From contig CAZDCZ010000013.1 of the NCBI GenBank assembly GCA_964504155.1, positions 1-43,256 on the forward strand: a stretch of 43,256 nt of DNA, in the 5' to 3' direction. The stretch comes from CAZDCZ01 sp964504155. GTDB lineage: Bacteria; Bacteroidota; Bacteroidia; Bacteroidales; UBA12077. The first letter of the stretch is position 1. Every line of letters starts with the position of its first letter. Positions 17,818-25,548 of the stretch are shown piece by piece. A model generated the notes under the pieces. That model was not told the origin of the DNA and made no database searches. It saw only the letters and a list, made by a program, of their open reading frames with translations. The position numbers were made by a program, and so were the translations under genes.

Positions 17818-19320
17818 CTAGTTATTTTCTTCATCTGTACATAAATTAATTATATTGAGTTTACCTTCAGTATGTTCAAGGAATGCATTGCTTTTCTCCA
17901 ATATCAGTTGCATTTCATCCATAGTTGCACCTAAAATAGTAGCACTGAATTCATGAGCACGAGTAAGCATTCGAATATAGGGCTTTGGCTCTCGTTGTCT
18001 TGTAAGTTTCCTCAATGCACCCAAATAATCATCACGGTAAACTGTTGGTATTATTATTTTTGCTTGTTTTGCAGCTGTTAATTCTGCATTCATCATTACC
18101 CTTGCAATGCGTCCATTTCCATCTAGAAAAGGATGAATTTCACTTAAAACAAACATTATATATGCTGCTCTTGCAAATGGATGTTTAATAGCTTGGTAAA
18201 AATCAAAAGCCTTTATTATAGTACCTTTTACAAGATTGATATCAACAAAAGCCATTTGTCCTGCAAAATTATTTTGATCCTTGAATTTGCCTGGACTCTT
18301 ATCTAGTCTGGCTCTTAGTAAACCTTCATGCCTATATTTTAAAATATGAAGAAGCTCTTCTGCCGATTTTGGAATAATACTCATTTCTTTAAGATTGGAA
18401 ACAATTTGATATGTTCCTAATACGTCATGAGAGTCTTCATTTCTAGCAAAAATAGGCTTTTGAGTTGTTATAATTTTTTTAGCATCGTCAATTTTGAACA
18501 CTGTTCCTTCAATATAATTTGAAAAAAAACTTTCAAAAAAAGCAAAATTTCTAAATGCTTTAATACTAATATTCTTTTCCTCTCGGAATTTAAATTCATG
18601 ATTATTTAGTTCTCGAAATAAGAGCTCAAAAAGCTCTACTCTAGCCGGATCATAAGGCATACCAAATACCCTTGCTGTAGCAATGGGAGATTTTAATATT
18701 TTTGATGGATGGGTTGTAAGTAGTGCACTAATTATCTTGCTGAGTTTTAAAAACTCCTTTTGCAATCCCAGCTTTTCAGAAATCAATTTGGCTTGGTCTC
18801 TTAGCTTATTTAATTCTTCTTCTCCATTTATTCTAATAACTTGTTCTAAGCGTTCTTCAATTTCAGGAAAGGATAGTGTTTTGGAATCAGCTCCTAGTTT
18901 CCTTGATGTTTGAAGGTTTTCTAAAAATGCTCTTTCTTGTTGAGATGTATATAATTCACCAGATAATGGATTATCTCCTTCAATTGCTCCTGTTCCTTCT
19001 AAGAATCGAATAGTTATACCCGGAAGTGTAGCCTTTCGAGTATATTTATATGTAAGAAACAATTGCCCTGATGAAGTCGGCTCATATTCAAAAGCAGATC
19101 TATGGCTTAATAAAGCTCCCGGATATAAATGACCTAAGATAGAAAATAAGTTTCTTCTTACTATTTTTTCAGGACTATCATCAAAGTTTGTTGAGTATAA
19201 CCTAGGTGCTATTTTTCTTATCTTTCCTTCTTTCTCAAGTTTAGATATTTGCTTAGAAATAGTAGAGTCGGATGAGCCATAAATAATTTCTTGTAAGTGA
19301 ATCTGTATTTTTTTTCCCAT
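17818..19320 (-). CDS. AbiEi-like winged-helix / Fic domain fusion protein
   Basis: This is a 500-residue fusion. Residues 1-60 form a winged helix (SKQISKLEKEGKIRKIAPRLYS), and 60-160 continue with the AbiEi-antitoxin-like pattern ALLSHRSAFEYE. Residues about 215-480 are a Fic domain: the inhibitory helix motif SNYIEG (S267...E271-G272, matching S/T-x3-E-G/N) precedes the catalytic HPFLDGNGR with His396. All catalytic residues of AMP-transferring Fic proteins are present, and Glu271 should block the ATP gamma-phosphate position, so the enzyme is likely self-inhibited. The target is unknown. The gene stands alone, 243 bases from the efflux operon, with its own palindrome-rich promoter. It could act as a stand-alone toxin-antitoxin-like regulator or as a defence protein. 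Confidence 0.88.
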   Translation of the reverse strand: MGKKIQIHLQEIIYGSSDSTISKQISKLEKEGKIRKIAPRLYSTNFDDSPEKIVRRNLFSILGHLYPGALLSHRSAFEYEPTSSGQLFLTYKYTRKATLPGITIRFLEGTGAIEGDNPLSGELYTSQQERAFLENLQTSRKLGADSKTLSFPEIEERLEQVIRINGEEELNKLRDQAKLISEKLGLQKEFLKLSKIISALLTTHPSKILKSPIATARVFGMPYDPARVELFELLFRELNNHEFKFREEKNISIKAFRNFAFFESFFSNYIEGTVFKIDDAKKIITTQKPIFARNEDSHDVLGTYQIVSNLKEMSIIPKSAEELLHILKYRHEGLLRARLDKSPGKFKDQNNFAGQMAFVDINLVKGTIIKAFDFYQAIKHPFARAAYIMFVLSEIHPFLDGNGRIARVMMNAELTAAKQAKIIIPTVYRDDYLGALRKLTRQREPKPYIRMLTRAHEFSATILGATMDEMQLILEKSNAFLEHTEGKLNIINLCTDEENN

Positions 19321-19345
19321 TAAAAGCTGTTTTTAATTCAAGAAC

Positions 19346-19359
19346 GGAAAATATTTTCC
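19346..19359 (-). promoter_or_regulatory. Palindromic operator 1 upstream of the Fic gene
   Basis: GGAAAATATTTTCC is a perfect 14-bp palindrome, 26 bases before the ATG. It would fall just after the predicted transcription start. The winged-helix N-terminus of the encoded protein is the obvious candidate to bind it. Confidence 0.6.
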
Positions 19360-19366
19360 ACTAAAA

Positions 19367-19374
19367 CAAAGATA
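19367..19374 (-). promoter_or_regulatory. Predicted -7 box of the Fic gene
   Basis: On the - strand this reads TATCTTTG, an exact match to the Bacteroidota -7 consensus TAnnTTTG. It lies between the two palindromes at 19346-19359 and 19377-19390. No good -33 TTTG is seen; the upstream stretch is T-rich. Confidence 0.55.
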
Positions 19375-19376
19375 CT

Positions 19377-19390
19377 GGAAAATATTTTCT
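19377..19390 (-). promoter_or_regulatory. Palindromic operator 2 upstream of the Fic gene
   Basis: GGAAAATATTTTCT matches operator 1 at 13 of 14 bases and lies 31 bp from it, three helical turns, so bound proteins would face the same side of the DNA and flank the -7 box. Confidence 0.58.
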
Positions 19391-19444
19391 AAATAAGCGA
19401 AAAGAAAAAAAATTCCATTAAGAAGTCTATTTTCATGTAAATAA

Positions 19445-19489
19445 GAAAATAATTTCCATTAATACACTATGAAATAGAAAATAATTTCC
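19445..19489. repeat. Two further GAAAATAATTTCC half-palindrome repeats
   Basis: GAAAATAATTTCC occurs at 19445-19457 and again at 19477-19489, spaced 32 bp, each followed by ATTAA. A weaker copy with the same TTCCATTAA ending is at 19404-19424. They resemble the palindromes at the Fic promoter and may be extra binding sites for the same regulator. Confidence 0.5.
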
Positions 19490-19539
19490 ATTAACATTCT
19501 TTATTCTAAGATCAATTTCTCCAACATCGAAGTATTCAT
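19485..19539. repeat. 55-bp direct repeat, left copy at the assembly gap
   Basis: These 55 bases are identical to 19640-19694, and the two copies directly abut the two sides of the N run. Exact overlap of a typical assembler k-mer size at contig ends is the simplest explanation. Confidence 0.85.
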
Positions 19540-19639
19540 NNNNNNNNNNNNNNNNNNNNNNNNNNNNNNNNNNNNNNNNNNNNNNNNNNNNNNNNNNNNN
19601 NNNNNNNNNNNNNNNNNNNNNNNNNNNNNNNNNNNNNNN
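19540..19639. other. Assembly gap (100 N)
   Basis: Exactly 100 N separate the two copies of a 55-bp sequence. A round number of N usually marks a scaffold join of unknown length. The true sequence may have no gap at all, or may hold an unresolved repeat. Confidence 0.95.
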
Positions 19640-19694
19640 TTTCCATTAACATTCTTTATTCTAAGATCAATTTCTCCAACATCGAAGTATTCAT
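19640..19694. repeat. 55-bp direct repeat, right copy at the assembly gap
   Basis: Identical to 19485-19539. After it the sequence continues with non-coding DNA holding short hairpin repeats. Confidence 0.85.
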
Positions 19695-19714
19695 CTTTCG
19701 GAATAGCCCCGCTG

Positions 19715-19735
19715 GCGCAGATTTACAATCCGTGC
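19715..19735. repeat. Short hairpin repeat, copy 1
   Basis: GCGC-A-GATT-TAC-AATC-C-GTGC: two 4-bp stems (one G-T pair) separated by a single mismatch, loop of three. It belongs with the copies at 19910-19930 and 43185-43205. Confidence 0.5.
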
Positions 19736-19823
19736 CTTTTACATTCCTATCTATATATAATTAACTTTTGTTCTTTTCTCGTAAATACATCTATTCAACC
19801 AGCAATTGTTAATGTTACAAAGT

Positions 19824-19842
19824 CTGCCTTGCCGGTTGGCAG
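19824..19842. other. Short hairpin with GC-rich arms
   Basis: CTGCC and GGCAG pair across a 9-base centre holding CCGG. The local GC content is well above the flanks. No gene is nearby within 200 bases. It may be another dispersed intergenic element. Confidence 0.3.
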
Positions 19843-19909
19843 GTATGCTTTATCATTATCTCGTATCTTATATTTATCGGACATTTTTTTTATTTTCATT
19901 TATTCATTA

Positions 19910-19930
19910 GCCCGGATTACAAATCCGCGC
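19910..19930. repeat. Short hairpin repeat, copy 2
   Basis: CGGATT-ACA-AATCCG is a perfect 6-bp stem, extended by two more pairs beyond one mismatch. It is flanked by GC-rich words (CGCTAGCG) that also occur beside the copy at 43185-43205. Confidence 0.55.
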
Positions 19931-20027
19931 TAGCGAAGTCAAATAAATTAAGTTTTTAGTTGGTTTTACAGCACCCTGCGGCAAGCTCAGGATTCTATCA
20001 ATATTTTAAAGAATAAGGCTTTACAAT

Positions 20028-20061
20028 AAAAAAAAAGCCGCCAGAAAAAATCTAGCGGCTT
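20028..20061 (-). terminator. Intrinsic terminator of the tRNA-Asn gene
   Basis: On the - strand AGCCGCTAGA pairs with TCTGGCGGCT (one G-T pair) over a short T-rich loop, and a run of nine T follows directly. It begins two bases after the tRNA 3' end, so it should end the tRNA transcript. Confidence 0.88.
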
Positions 20062-20062
20062 G

Positions 20063-20136
20063 CTCCTCATTCTGGACTCGAACCAGAGACCCTCTGATTA
20101 ACAGTCAGATGCTCTAACCAACTGAGCTAATGAGGA
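20063..20136 (-). tRNA. tRNA-Asn (GTT)
   Basis: The 74-base - strand sequence folds as a standard tRNA: acceptor stem TCCTCAT/ATGAGGA with discriminator G, D arm GCTCAGTTGGTTAGAGC, anticodon stem TCTGA/TCAGA with loop CTGTTAA (anticodon GTT, asparagine), and T arm TCTGG-TTCGAGT-CCAGA. The 3' CCA is not encoded, so it must be added enzymatically. It appears to be a single-gene transcript ended by the hairpin at 20028-20061. Confidence 0.97.
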
Positions 20137-20824
20137 ATTTTTAATACTATCAACACCATTTTGTGTTAATTGCGTGGCAAAAGTAAAATCTTTTCTTAAT
20201 TATACAAAACATAAACGAAAAAAATTTCATCTTTTTTATATCTTTTTTATTATTTACCTAAATATCTGATAGTTTAAAAAACTATTTTTTTCGTTTTATT
20301 AGCATTAATAAATAGAAAAAATAATAATCTATTACAAAAATTAAAGAAATCAGCTATTATACTCTTGCTATAGATGCAAATATTCTTTTTATTTCCTTAT
20401 TATTTCACAACAGGATATCCGAATATTACAAAAATTCATTCGCAGCTTTCAACGTTAATCTTATGTTTCTCTCTAAACAATTTTGCTTTTTCTTATTTTG
20501 AATTAAAGGGTACTCAGCACCAAACACTCATGTTTCAAGACCTAACAATTCGACTGCAAACATTACTATATGCTGCTACAACAATAAGATTGGCAGAATC
20601 GGAATAATTTTACCGAAAAGATGCTTACACAGACATAATTAGAGCAAGCTAATTAGTATTACTATTGTAATATTTCAACAGGTCATTGTATAATTATTAT
20701 AGTATTTTTGTGATGAAGAAAATAAATATTAGATTAAATATATTTGTTATTGCATTTATAGTTTTAAAAGCTCTAAAAATATTGTATTTTTGAACACTTA
20801 TTCGAACAATAAAAACATATTACA
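20137..20824. other. Long non-coding region between tRNA-Asn and kbl
   Basis: The 688 bases are strongly AT-rich. The only open frame of note, 20374-20607, has no coding character. Two exact TAnnTTTG boxes (TATTTTTG at 20703-20710 and 20785-20792) point toward kbl. I see no RNA gene or repeat array. Confidence 0.5.
20785..20792 (+). promoter_or_regulatory. Predicted -7 box of kbl
   Basis: TATTTTTG matches TAnnTTTG exactly and lies 32 bases before the ATG, leaving a leader of about 25 bases. The expected -33 TTTG at normal spacing is not clear. A second identical box is at 20703-20710. Confidence 0.42.
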
Positions 20825-22015
20825 ATGTACGGAAAAATAAAAGAACATTTACAAAAGGAACTGGCAGACATTAAAAATGCCGGATTGTATAAAAGTGAAA
20901 GAATAATTACTACTTCACAAAAAGCCGATATTAAAATAAGCACAGGCGAAAGTGTTTTGAATTTTTGTGCAAATAATTATTTAGGCTTTTCAAATAATCC
21001 ACGACTTATAGAAGCTGCAAAAAGAGGACTAGACGAAAGAGGCTACGGAATGTCATCGGTTAGATTTATTTGCGGAACACAAGATATACACAAAGAGCTA
21101 GAAGCAAAAATAGCTGATTATTTCGGCACCGAGGACACAATTTTGTATGCTGCATGTTTCGATGCCAATGGAGGAGTATTTGAGCCTTTATTATCGAAAG
21201 AAGATGCAATTATCTCCGACAGCTTAAATCATGCATCAATAATTGATGGTGTACGTTTATGTAAAGCACAACGATACAGATATAAAAATGCCGACATGGA
21301 CGATTTAGAAGAACAACTAAAAGTTGCCCAAGCACAACGATTCAGAATTATTGTTACCGATGGTGTTTTCTCTATGGACGGAAACGTTGCTCCAATGGAC
21401 AAGATTGTTGAACTTGCAGAAAAATACGACGCCATGGTAATGGTTGACGAATGTCATTCTGCCGGAGTAGTTGGAAAAACTGGCCGTGGTGTTACCGAAC
21501 TATTTAATGTACGCGGAAAAGCTGATATTATTACCGGAACTTTAGGAAAAGCATTCGGTGGTGCTATTGGTGGTTTTACAACAGGTAAAAAAGAAATTAT
21601 TGAATTGTTGCGACAAAAATCTCGTCCTTATTTATTTTCAAATTCTATTCCTCCTTCAGTGGTTAGTGCAAGTTCTGAGGTTTTCGATATGTTAAAAGAA
21701 TCGAACGAAATTCACGACAAACTTATTGATAACAGAGATTATTTTAAAGAAAAAATGATGAATGCCGGATTCGACATTAAACCCAGCAAATCGGCTATTC
21801 TTGCAGTTATGTTATACGATGCAAAATTATCGCAAGACTTTGCTGCGAAATTACTCGAAGAAGGCATTTACGTTATTGGATTTTATTTTCCGGTTGTTCC
21901 TAAAGAACAAGCAAGAATAAGAGTACAAGTATCGGCAGGACACAATAAAGAACAACTAGATAAGGCTGTTAAAGCATTTATTAAAGTTGGAAAAGAAATG
22001 AATGTAATAAAATAA
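20825..22015 (+). CDS. kbl: Glycine C-acetyltransferase (2-amino-3-ketobutyrate CoA ligase)
   Basis: This 396-residue PLP enzyme is closely similar to E. coli Kbl along its whole length: NFCANNYLG, SVRFICGTQDIHKELE, SDSLNHASIIDGVRLCKA, VTDGVFSMDG, DECHSAGVVG, and the lysine motif ITGTLGKAFGG (Lys242 forms the PLP Schiff base). The Kbl-specific segments separate it from BioF and serine palmitoyltransferase. It converts 2-amino-3-ketobutyrate and CoA into glycine and acetyl-CoA, the second step of threonine breakdown. The partner threonine dehydrogenase is not nearby. The gene stands alone and ends at a strong bidirectional terminator. Confidence 0.95.
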   Translation: MYGKIKEHLQKELADIKNAGLYKSERIITTSQKADIKISTGESVLNFCANNYLGFSNNPRLIEAAKRGLDERGYGMSSVRFICGTQDIHKELEAKIADYFGTEDTILYAACFDANGGVFEPLLSKEDAIISDSLNHASIIDGVRLCKAQRYRYKNADMDDLEEQLKVAQAQRFRIIVTDGVFSMDGNVAPMDKIVELAEKYDAMVMVDECHSAGVVGKTGRGVTELFNVRGKADIITGTLGKAFGGAIGGFTTGKKEIIELLRQKSRPYLFSNSIPPSVVSASSEVFDMLKESNEIHDKLIDNRDYFKEKMMNAGFDIKPSKSAILAVMLYDAKLSQDFAAKLLEEGIYVIGFYFPVVPKEQARIRVQVSAGHNKEQLDKAVKAFIKVGKEMNVIK

Positions 22016-22034
22016 AACTACATTTCTACAATAT

Positions 22035-22067
22035 AAAAAGAATCGACAAATTGTCGATTCTTTTTTT
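22035..22067. terminator. Bidirectional terminator between kbl and the nucleoside kinase operon
   Basis: GAATCGACA pairs perfectly with TGTCGATTC over a three-base loop, with an A-run before and seven T after the stem. It can terminate kbl (+) and, read on the other strand, the convergent operon ending at 22151. Confidence 0.88.
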
Positions 22068-22150
22068 CATTTTACCGCTGTACCGCGCAAAACGGCTCAT
22101 CGAAAAAGTTAGATTATTAAGCCTGCCGAAACAAAAATCTCTCTACAATA

Positions 22151-22786
22151 CTAAAACAAACCGTGAATTTGCGCATCTATTTTATTAATAATTTCTCCAA
22201 GATCGTGTTGATTTTCTGAATAATTAATATTATCAACATCAATAATTAACAGCTTACCTAATTTATAAGTATTAATCCATGCCTCGTATCTTTCATTCAA
22301 TCGTTTTAGATAATCGAGACGAATAGAATTTTCGTATTCGCGACCTCGCTTTTGTATCTGATTTACTAATGTAGGAACCGAACCGCGTAAATAAATAAGT
22401 AAATCGGGAGGTTTAACTAAAGATGTCATTAAATTAAACAGAGTATAATAATTTTCGAAATCTCTTGTCGACATTAGCCCCATAGAATGCAAGTTTGGAG
22501 CAAAAATATATGCATCTTCATAAATAGTTCTATCTTGAATAACTGTTTGTCCTTTTTTTCTTATATCTAAAATCTGATTAAATCGACTATTTAAAAAATA
22601 AATCTGCAAGTTAAACGACCATCTTTGCATATCTTCGTAAAAATCGTTTAAATATGGGTTTTCATCAACATCTTCGTAATGGGCTTCCCACCTATAATGT
22701 TTAGCAAGCAATCCTGCCAATGTTGTTTTTCCCGACCCGATATTTCCTGCAATAGCAATATGCATTCCTGTTTTTTCATTCATCAT
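22151..22786 (-). CDS. Deoxynucleoside kinase (dAK/dGK type)
   Basis: This 211-residue kinase has the P-loop GNIGSGKT (residues 14-21), the Bacteroidota-typical YEDVDENPYLNDFYEDM, the DRTIYEDAYIFAPNLH motif (DRT: base-recognising region) and the lid RGREYENSIRLDYLKRL. It phosphorylates deoxyadenosine or deoxyguanosine for dNTP salvage in the cytoplasm. Family members start at MHIAIAG, so the ATG at 22765 (Met8) is an alternative start. It is the last gene of a - strand set and follows the small RHH-like gene by 28 bases. The window also encodes dgt, so salvage and breakdown of deoxypurines are both here but far apart. Confidence 0.9.
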   Translation of the reverse strand: MMNEKTGMHIAIAGNIGSGKTTLAGLLAKHYRWEAHYEDVDENPYLNDFYEDMQRWSFNLQIYFLNSRFNQILDIRKKGQTVIQDRTIYEDAYIFAPNLHSMGLMSTRDFENYYTLFNLMTSLVKPPDLLIYLRGSVPTLVNQIQKRGREYENSIRLDYLKRLNERYEAWINTYKLGKLLIIDVDNINYSENQHDLGEIINKIDAQIHGLF

Positions 22787-22814
22787 AGAAATGTTTTTAT
22801 TAATCTAATAAATT

Positions 22815-23048
22815 CTACCTTTTTTGATTAAATAATGTTGGGGTATTCTCAAATAAAGATGGATAATCATCGTCAAATTTTTTTAATACAGAAGTAATAA
22901 TTACCTCGCGCATAAATTTCGATTTATTTTGGATTTTATATTTCGCGCAATAATAATCCATTGCCTGCAACTCTCTTTCGTTAAACAAAATAGATTTTCT
23001 ATATACTCGTTTTAACTTATTGTCTTTCTTATTATTTTGTCTTTTCAC
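22815..23048 (-). CDS. Small basic protein, possibly ribbon-helix-helix
   Basis: The 77-residue product begins with a Lys/Arg/Asn-rich tail. A predicted strand KSILFNERELQAM, a helix around DYYCAKYKI and a second helix NKSKFMREVIITSVLKKF follow, the strand-helix-helix order of RHH DNA-binding proteins. The C-terminus carries DDYPSLFE. The same small protein with the same tail appears to be a conserved Bacteroidota hypothetical. It is placed 11 bases after the propeller gene and 28 before the kinase, so it is co-transcribed. The DNA target, if any, is unknown. Confidence 0.6.
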   Translation of the reverse strand: MKRQNNKKDNKLKRVYRKSILFNERELQAMDYYCAKYKIQNKSKFMREVIITSVLKKFDDDYPSLFENTPTLFNQKR

Positions 23049-23059
23049 AAAAAAAAATA

Positions 23060-23860
23060 TTATTTTCTTTTTCTATATATATTAACAGAATTGCTATCTT
23101 GTAAAAAATAATAATTCTGTTCAACTCTACTATTTATTATATTGCTATTAATTAGCAATTCATCTTTATTATAATTCTTAGTATCATAACTCATTATTTT
23201 TTCGGCTTTATAATAAACAAGCTTATTATTAAAAATCTGAAATTCATTAATATTTAATAATGGATATGTATTTATTAACGCCCCATACCTATCGAAATTT
23301 AATATTCCTACAGCTGGAATACTAATATATACATAATTATTGTTTTCTTCTATATATAAGATGTCCTTTTCTATTTCGTCGTTATTAAAAAAATAACTAA
23401 TTGATATGCTTTTGTGTTTCAATTGCAGATTACTATCGAAATACAACAACTGAAATTTTCGGCTGTCGAAAATCCAAAAACCTCCGTTTTTTGATGTACA
23501 AACAGCTTTGCAGTTAATAAGATTTAAATTGTCGAGATTTACAGGTTTGCTAATTGGCGATAAGGTATTATCAAGAATAATAAATTGATTAAAATCTTTA
23601 TAATAAGCTAATATTCTAAGAGGATTAGTAACATCGAGAGATGATATATTTCCTAGAAATTCGTTATTGTAATGGTACTTTTGTCCGCTAATAAAATTTT
23701 GCTTGTCGATATTTGCACCATCAACTAAGTAAATATTGTTAAGATAATCTGTTTTAAAAAAATCGCCCTTAAATTCAATTTTTGATATAAGCTCTCCTAT
23801 TTCATTTCCGGAGAATGTAATGCTAAAAAATACAAATATTAAATTCAGAACTTTAATCAT
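23060..23860 (-). CDS. Secreted six-bladed-propeller-like protein of unknown function
   Basis: This 266-residue protein has a short signal peptide (about 1-17). The body repeats short beta segments such as FKTDYLNNIYLVDGANI, NQFIILDNTLSPI, GGFWIFDSRKFQLLYFD and YVYISIPAVGILNFDRYG, which fit NHL/6-bladed-propeller blades. No catalytic motif is visible. Its ATG overlaps the stop codon of the GH3 gene by one base (TAATG), implying translational coupling and a shared transcript. I do not recognise a specific function. Confidence 0.6.
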   Translation of the reverse strand: MIKVLNLIFVFFSITFSGNEIGELISKIEFKGDFFKTDYLNNIYLVDGANIDKQNFISGQKYHYNNEFLGNISSLDVTNPLRILAYYKDFNQFIILDNTLSPISKPVNLDNLNLINCKAVCTSKNGGFWIFDSRKFQLLYFDSNLQLKHKSISISYFFNNDEIEKDILYIEENNNYVYISIPAVGILNFDRYGALINTYPLLNINEFQIFNNKLVYYKAEKIMSYDTKNYNKDELLINSNIINSRVEQNYYFLQDSNSVNIYRKRK

Positions 23861-25374
23861 TACTCTTTATTCATCTTTAATAATTCATCAATATATTTTC
23901 TGTTATTTGCCAATCGTGGAACTTTATTTTGCCCTCCAATTTTTCCTTTTTGTTTAAGCCACAAATAAAATAAATTTTCTTTTGCGATATTTACTATAGG
24001 CATATCTAAATTATAATTTTTATATCTTTTAGCTTCGTAATCGGAATTTATTTCTTGTAAAGATTTATCGAGCAGTTCGGTAAAGACCTTAATATCAATT
24101 GGTTCGTTCTCAAATTCAATAATCCATTCGTGCGCTCCTTTTTTATCTGAATCCATAAATACCGGAGCAGCAGTATATTCTTTTATAACAGCCCCTGTAC
24201 TTTTACAAGCTTTTTTCAAAGCTTTCTCTGCATTATCAACAATTACTTCTTCGCCAAAGGTATTAATGAATTGTTTTGTTCTTCCCGAGATTTTTATTTT
24301 ATGCGGATATAAAGATGTAAACACAACAGTATCTCCAATTACATATCGCCAAAGACCGCCATTTGTAGTAATAACAAGAGCATAATTTTTGTTTAAATCT
24401 ACTTCTTCTATGGTAAGCACCTTCGGATTTTCATCGTTAATATTTTCTACAGGAATAAACTCATAAAATACTCCATAATCAAGCATTAACAACATATCGT
24501 CTCTGGTTGGATAATCTTGAATAGCAAAAAATCCTTCGGATGCATTATAAGTCTCGAGATAATTCATTTTTTTCGAAGGAATAAACTTTTCAAATTGCTC
24601 TCTGTAAGGGTCAAAACTTACTCCTCCATGAGTAAACAATTCAAGATTTGGCCATATTTCGAGTATATTATTCTTTCCTGATTTATTAAGAATATATTTT
24701 ATTAAAACTAACGCCCACGATGGAACTCCTGCAATGCTAACAACATTCTCGTTATATGTAGCTTTATAAATCTTCTCTAGTTTTTCTTCCCATTCGGGCA
24801 ACAAAGCAATTTCTTGACTAGGGGTTTTCAAGAACGTTACCCAAAAAGGGAGATTTTCTATTAAGATTGCGGACAAATCGCCATAATACGATTTGTTATT
24901 AAAATTACTAATTGCATGACTTCCACCCAAAGTAAGACTTTTGCCTGAAAATATTTCTGTTTCGGGGTAATTTATCGTATAAATAGCTAGAATATCCTTA
25001 CCTCCACGAAAATGACAATCTTCCAAAGCATCTTTACTTACAGGAATAAATTTACTTTTATCGTTAGTAGTTCCCGACGATTTTGCAAACCATCGAATTT
25101 CTCCGGGCCACAATATATCTTGTTCGCCATGTCGCAACCTATCGATATGTGGTTTTAATGTTTCGTATGATTGAATAGGAACCCTGTCTTGAAATTGTTT
25201 TATGCTGGTAATAGAATTGTAATCGTACTTTTTCCCCCATTCAGTATCCTTTGCTTTATTAAGCAATTTGAATAACGATTCTTTCTGCACATCGTATGGA
25301 AACTTCTTAAAAAGATCTATCTGATACATCCTTTTAAAATTTAACCATGTAACAAGGGAATTAATTATTGGCAT
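23860..25374 (-). CDS. GH3 family acyl-adenylate-forming protein
   Basis: This 504-residue protein has the GH3 superfamily layout: adenylate-binding motif KSSGTTNDKSKFIPVS (around residues 98-113), then FTHGGVSFDPYREQFEKF, YNASEGFFAIQD, LWRYVIGDTV, and KISGRTKQFINTFGEEV in the C-terminal lid. Plant GH3 enzymes join auxin or jasmonate to amino acids; in bacteria the reaction is not known. All adenylating motifs are present, so an acyl-adenylate-amino acid ligase is expected. It is the first gene of a set running through the propeller, RHH-like and nucleoside kinase genes. There are 174 bases to the aminotransferase homologue upstream. Confidence 0.9.
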   Translation of the reverse strand: MPIINSLVTWLNFKRMYQIDLFKKFPYDVQKESLFKLLNKAKDTEWGKKYDYNSITSIKQFQDRVPIQSYETLKPHIDRLRHGEQDILWPGEIRWFAKSSGTTNDKSKFIPVSKDALEDCHFRGGKDILAIYTINYPETEIFSGKSLTLGGSHAISNFNNKSYYGDLSAILIENLPFWVTFLKTPSQEIALLPEWEEKLEKIYKATYNENVVSIAGVPSWALVLIKYILNKSGKNNILEIWPNLELFTHGGVSFDPYREQFEKFIPSKKMNYLETYNASEGFFAIQDYPTRDDMLLMLDYGVFYEFIPVENINDENPKVLTIEEVDLNKNYALVITTNGGLWRYVIGDTVVFTSLYPHKIKISGRTKQFINTFGEEVIVDNAEKALKKACKSTGAVIKEYTAAPVFMDSDKKGAHEWIIEFENEPIDIKVFTELLDKSLQEINSDYEAKRYKNYNLDMPIVNIAKENLFYLWLKQKGKIGGQNKVPRLANNRKYIDELLKMNKE

Positions 25375-25548
25375 AATTTTAATATTTAATAAATCATTCC
25401 CAAATATAAATAATATTTAAATATGGACTTAATTATTTTGAATTCAAATTTCAACAATTTTTATTTATAAATCCGAATCTATAAAAATATTAGTTTTTTA
25501 TTTATATAAACTTATTATAAAATTTATCGTCGAAAGCATTAGAATTAA

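Noticed and set aside
19404..19490. A possible CRISPR-like array formed by TTCCATTAA repeats
   Set aside because: The repeats are short, AT-rich and unevenly spaced, there are no cas genes, and they match the palindromic operator motif.
20063..20136. The tRNA-Asn as an integration site
   Set aside because: No integrase gene and no second copy of the tRNA 3' end are found within the window.
20374..20607. A 77-codon open frame (+) between tRNA-Asn and kbl
   Set aside because: Composition is unlike the real genes, with no recognisable motif or start context, in a very AT-rich region; it is a chance frame.
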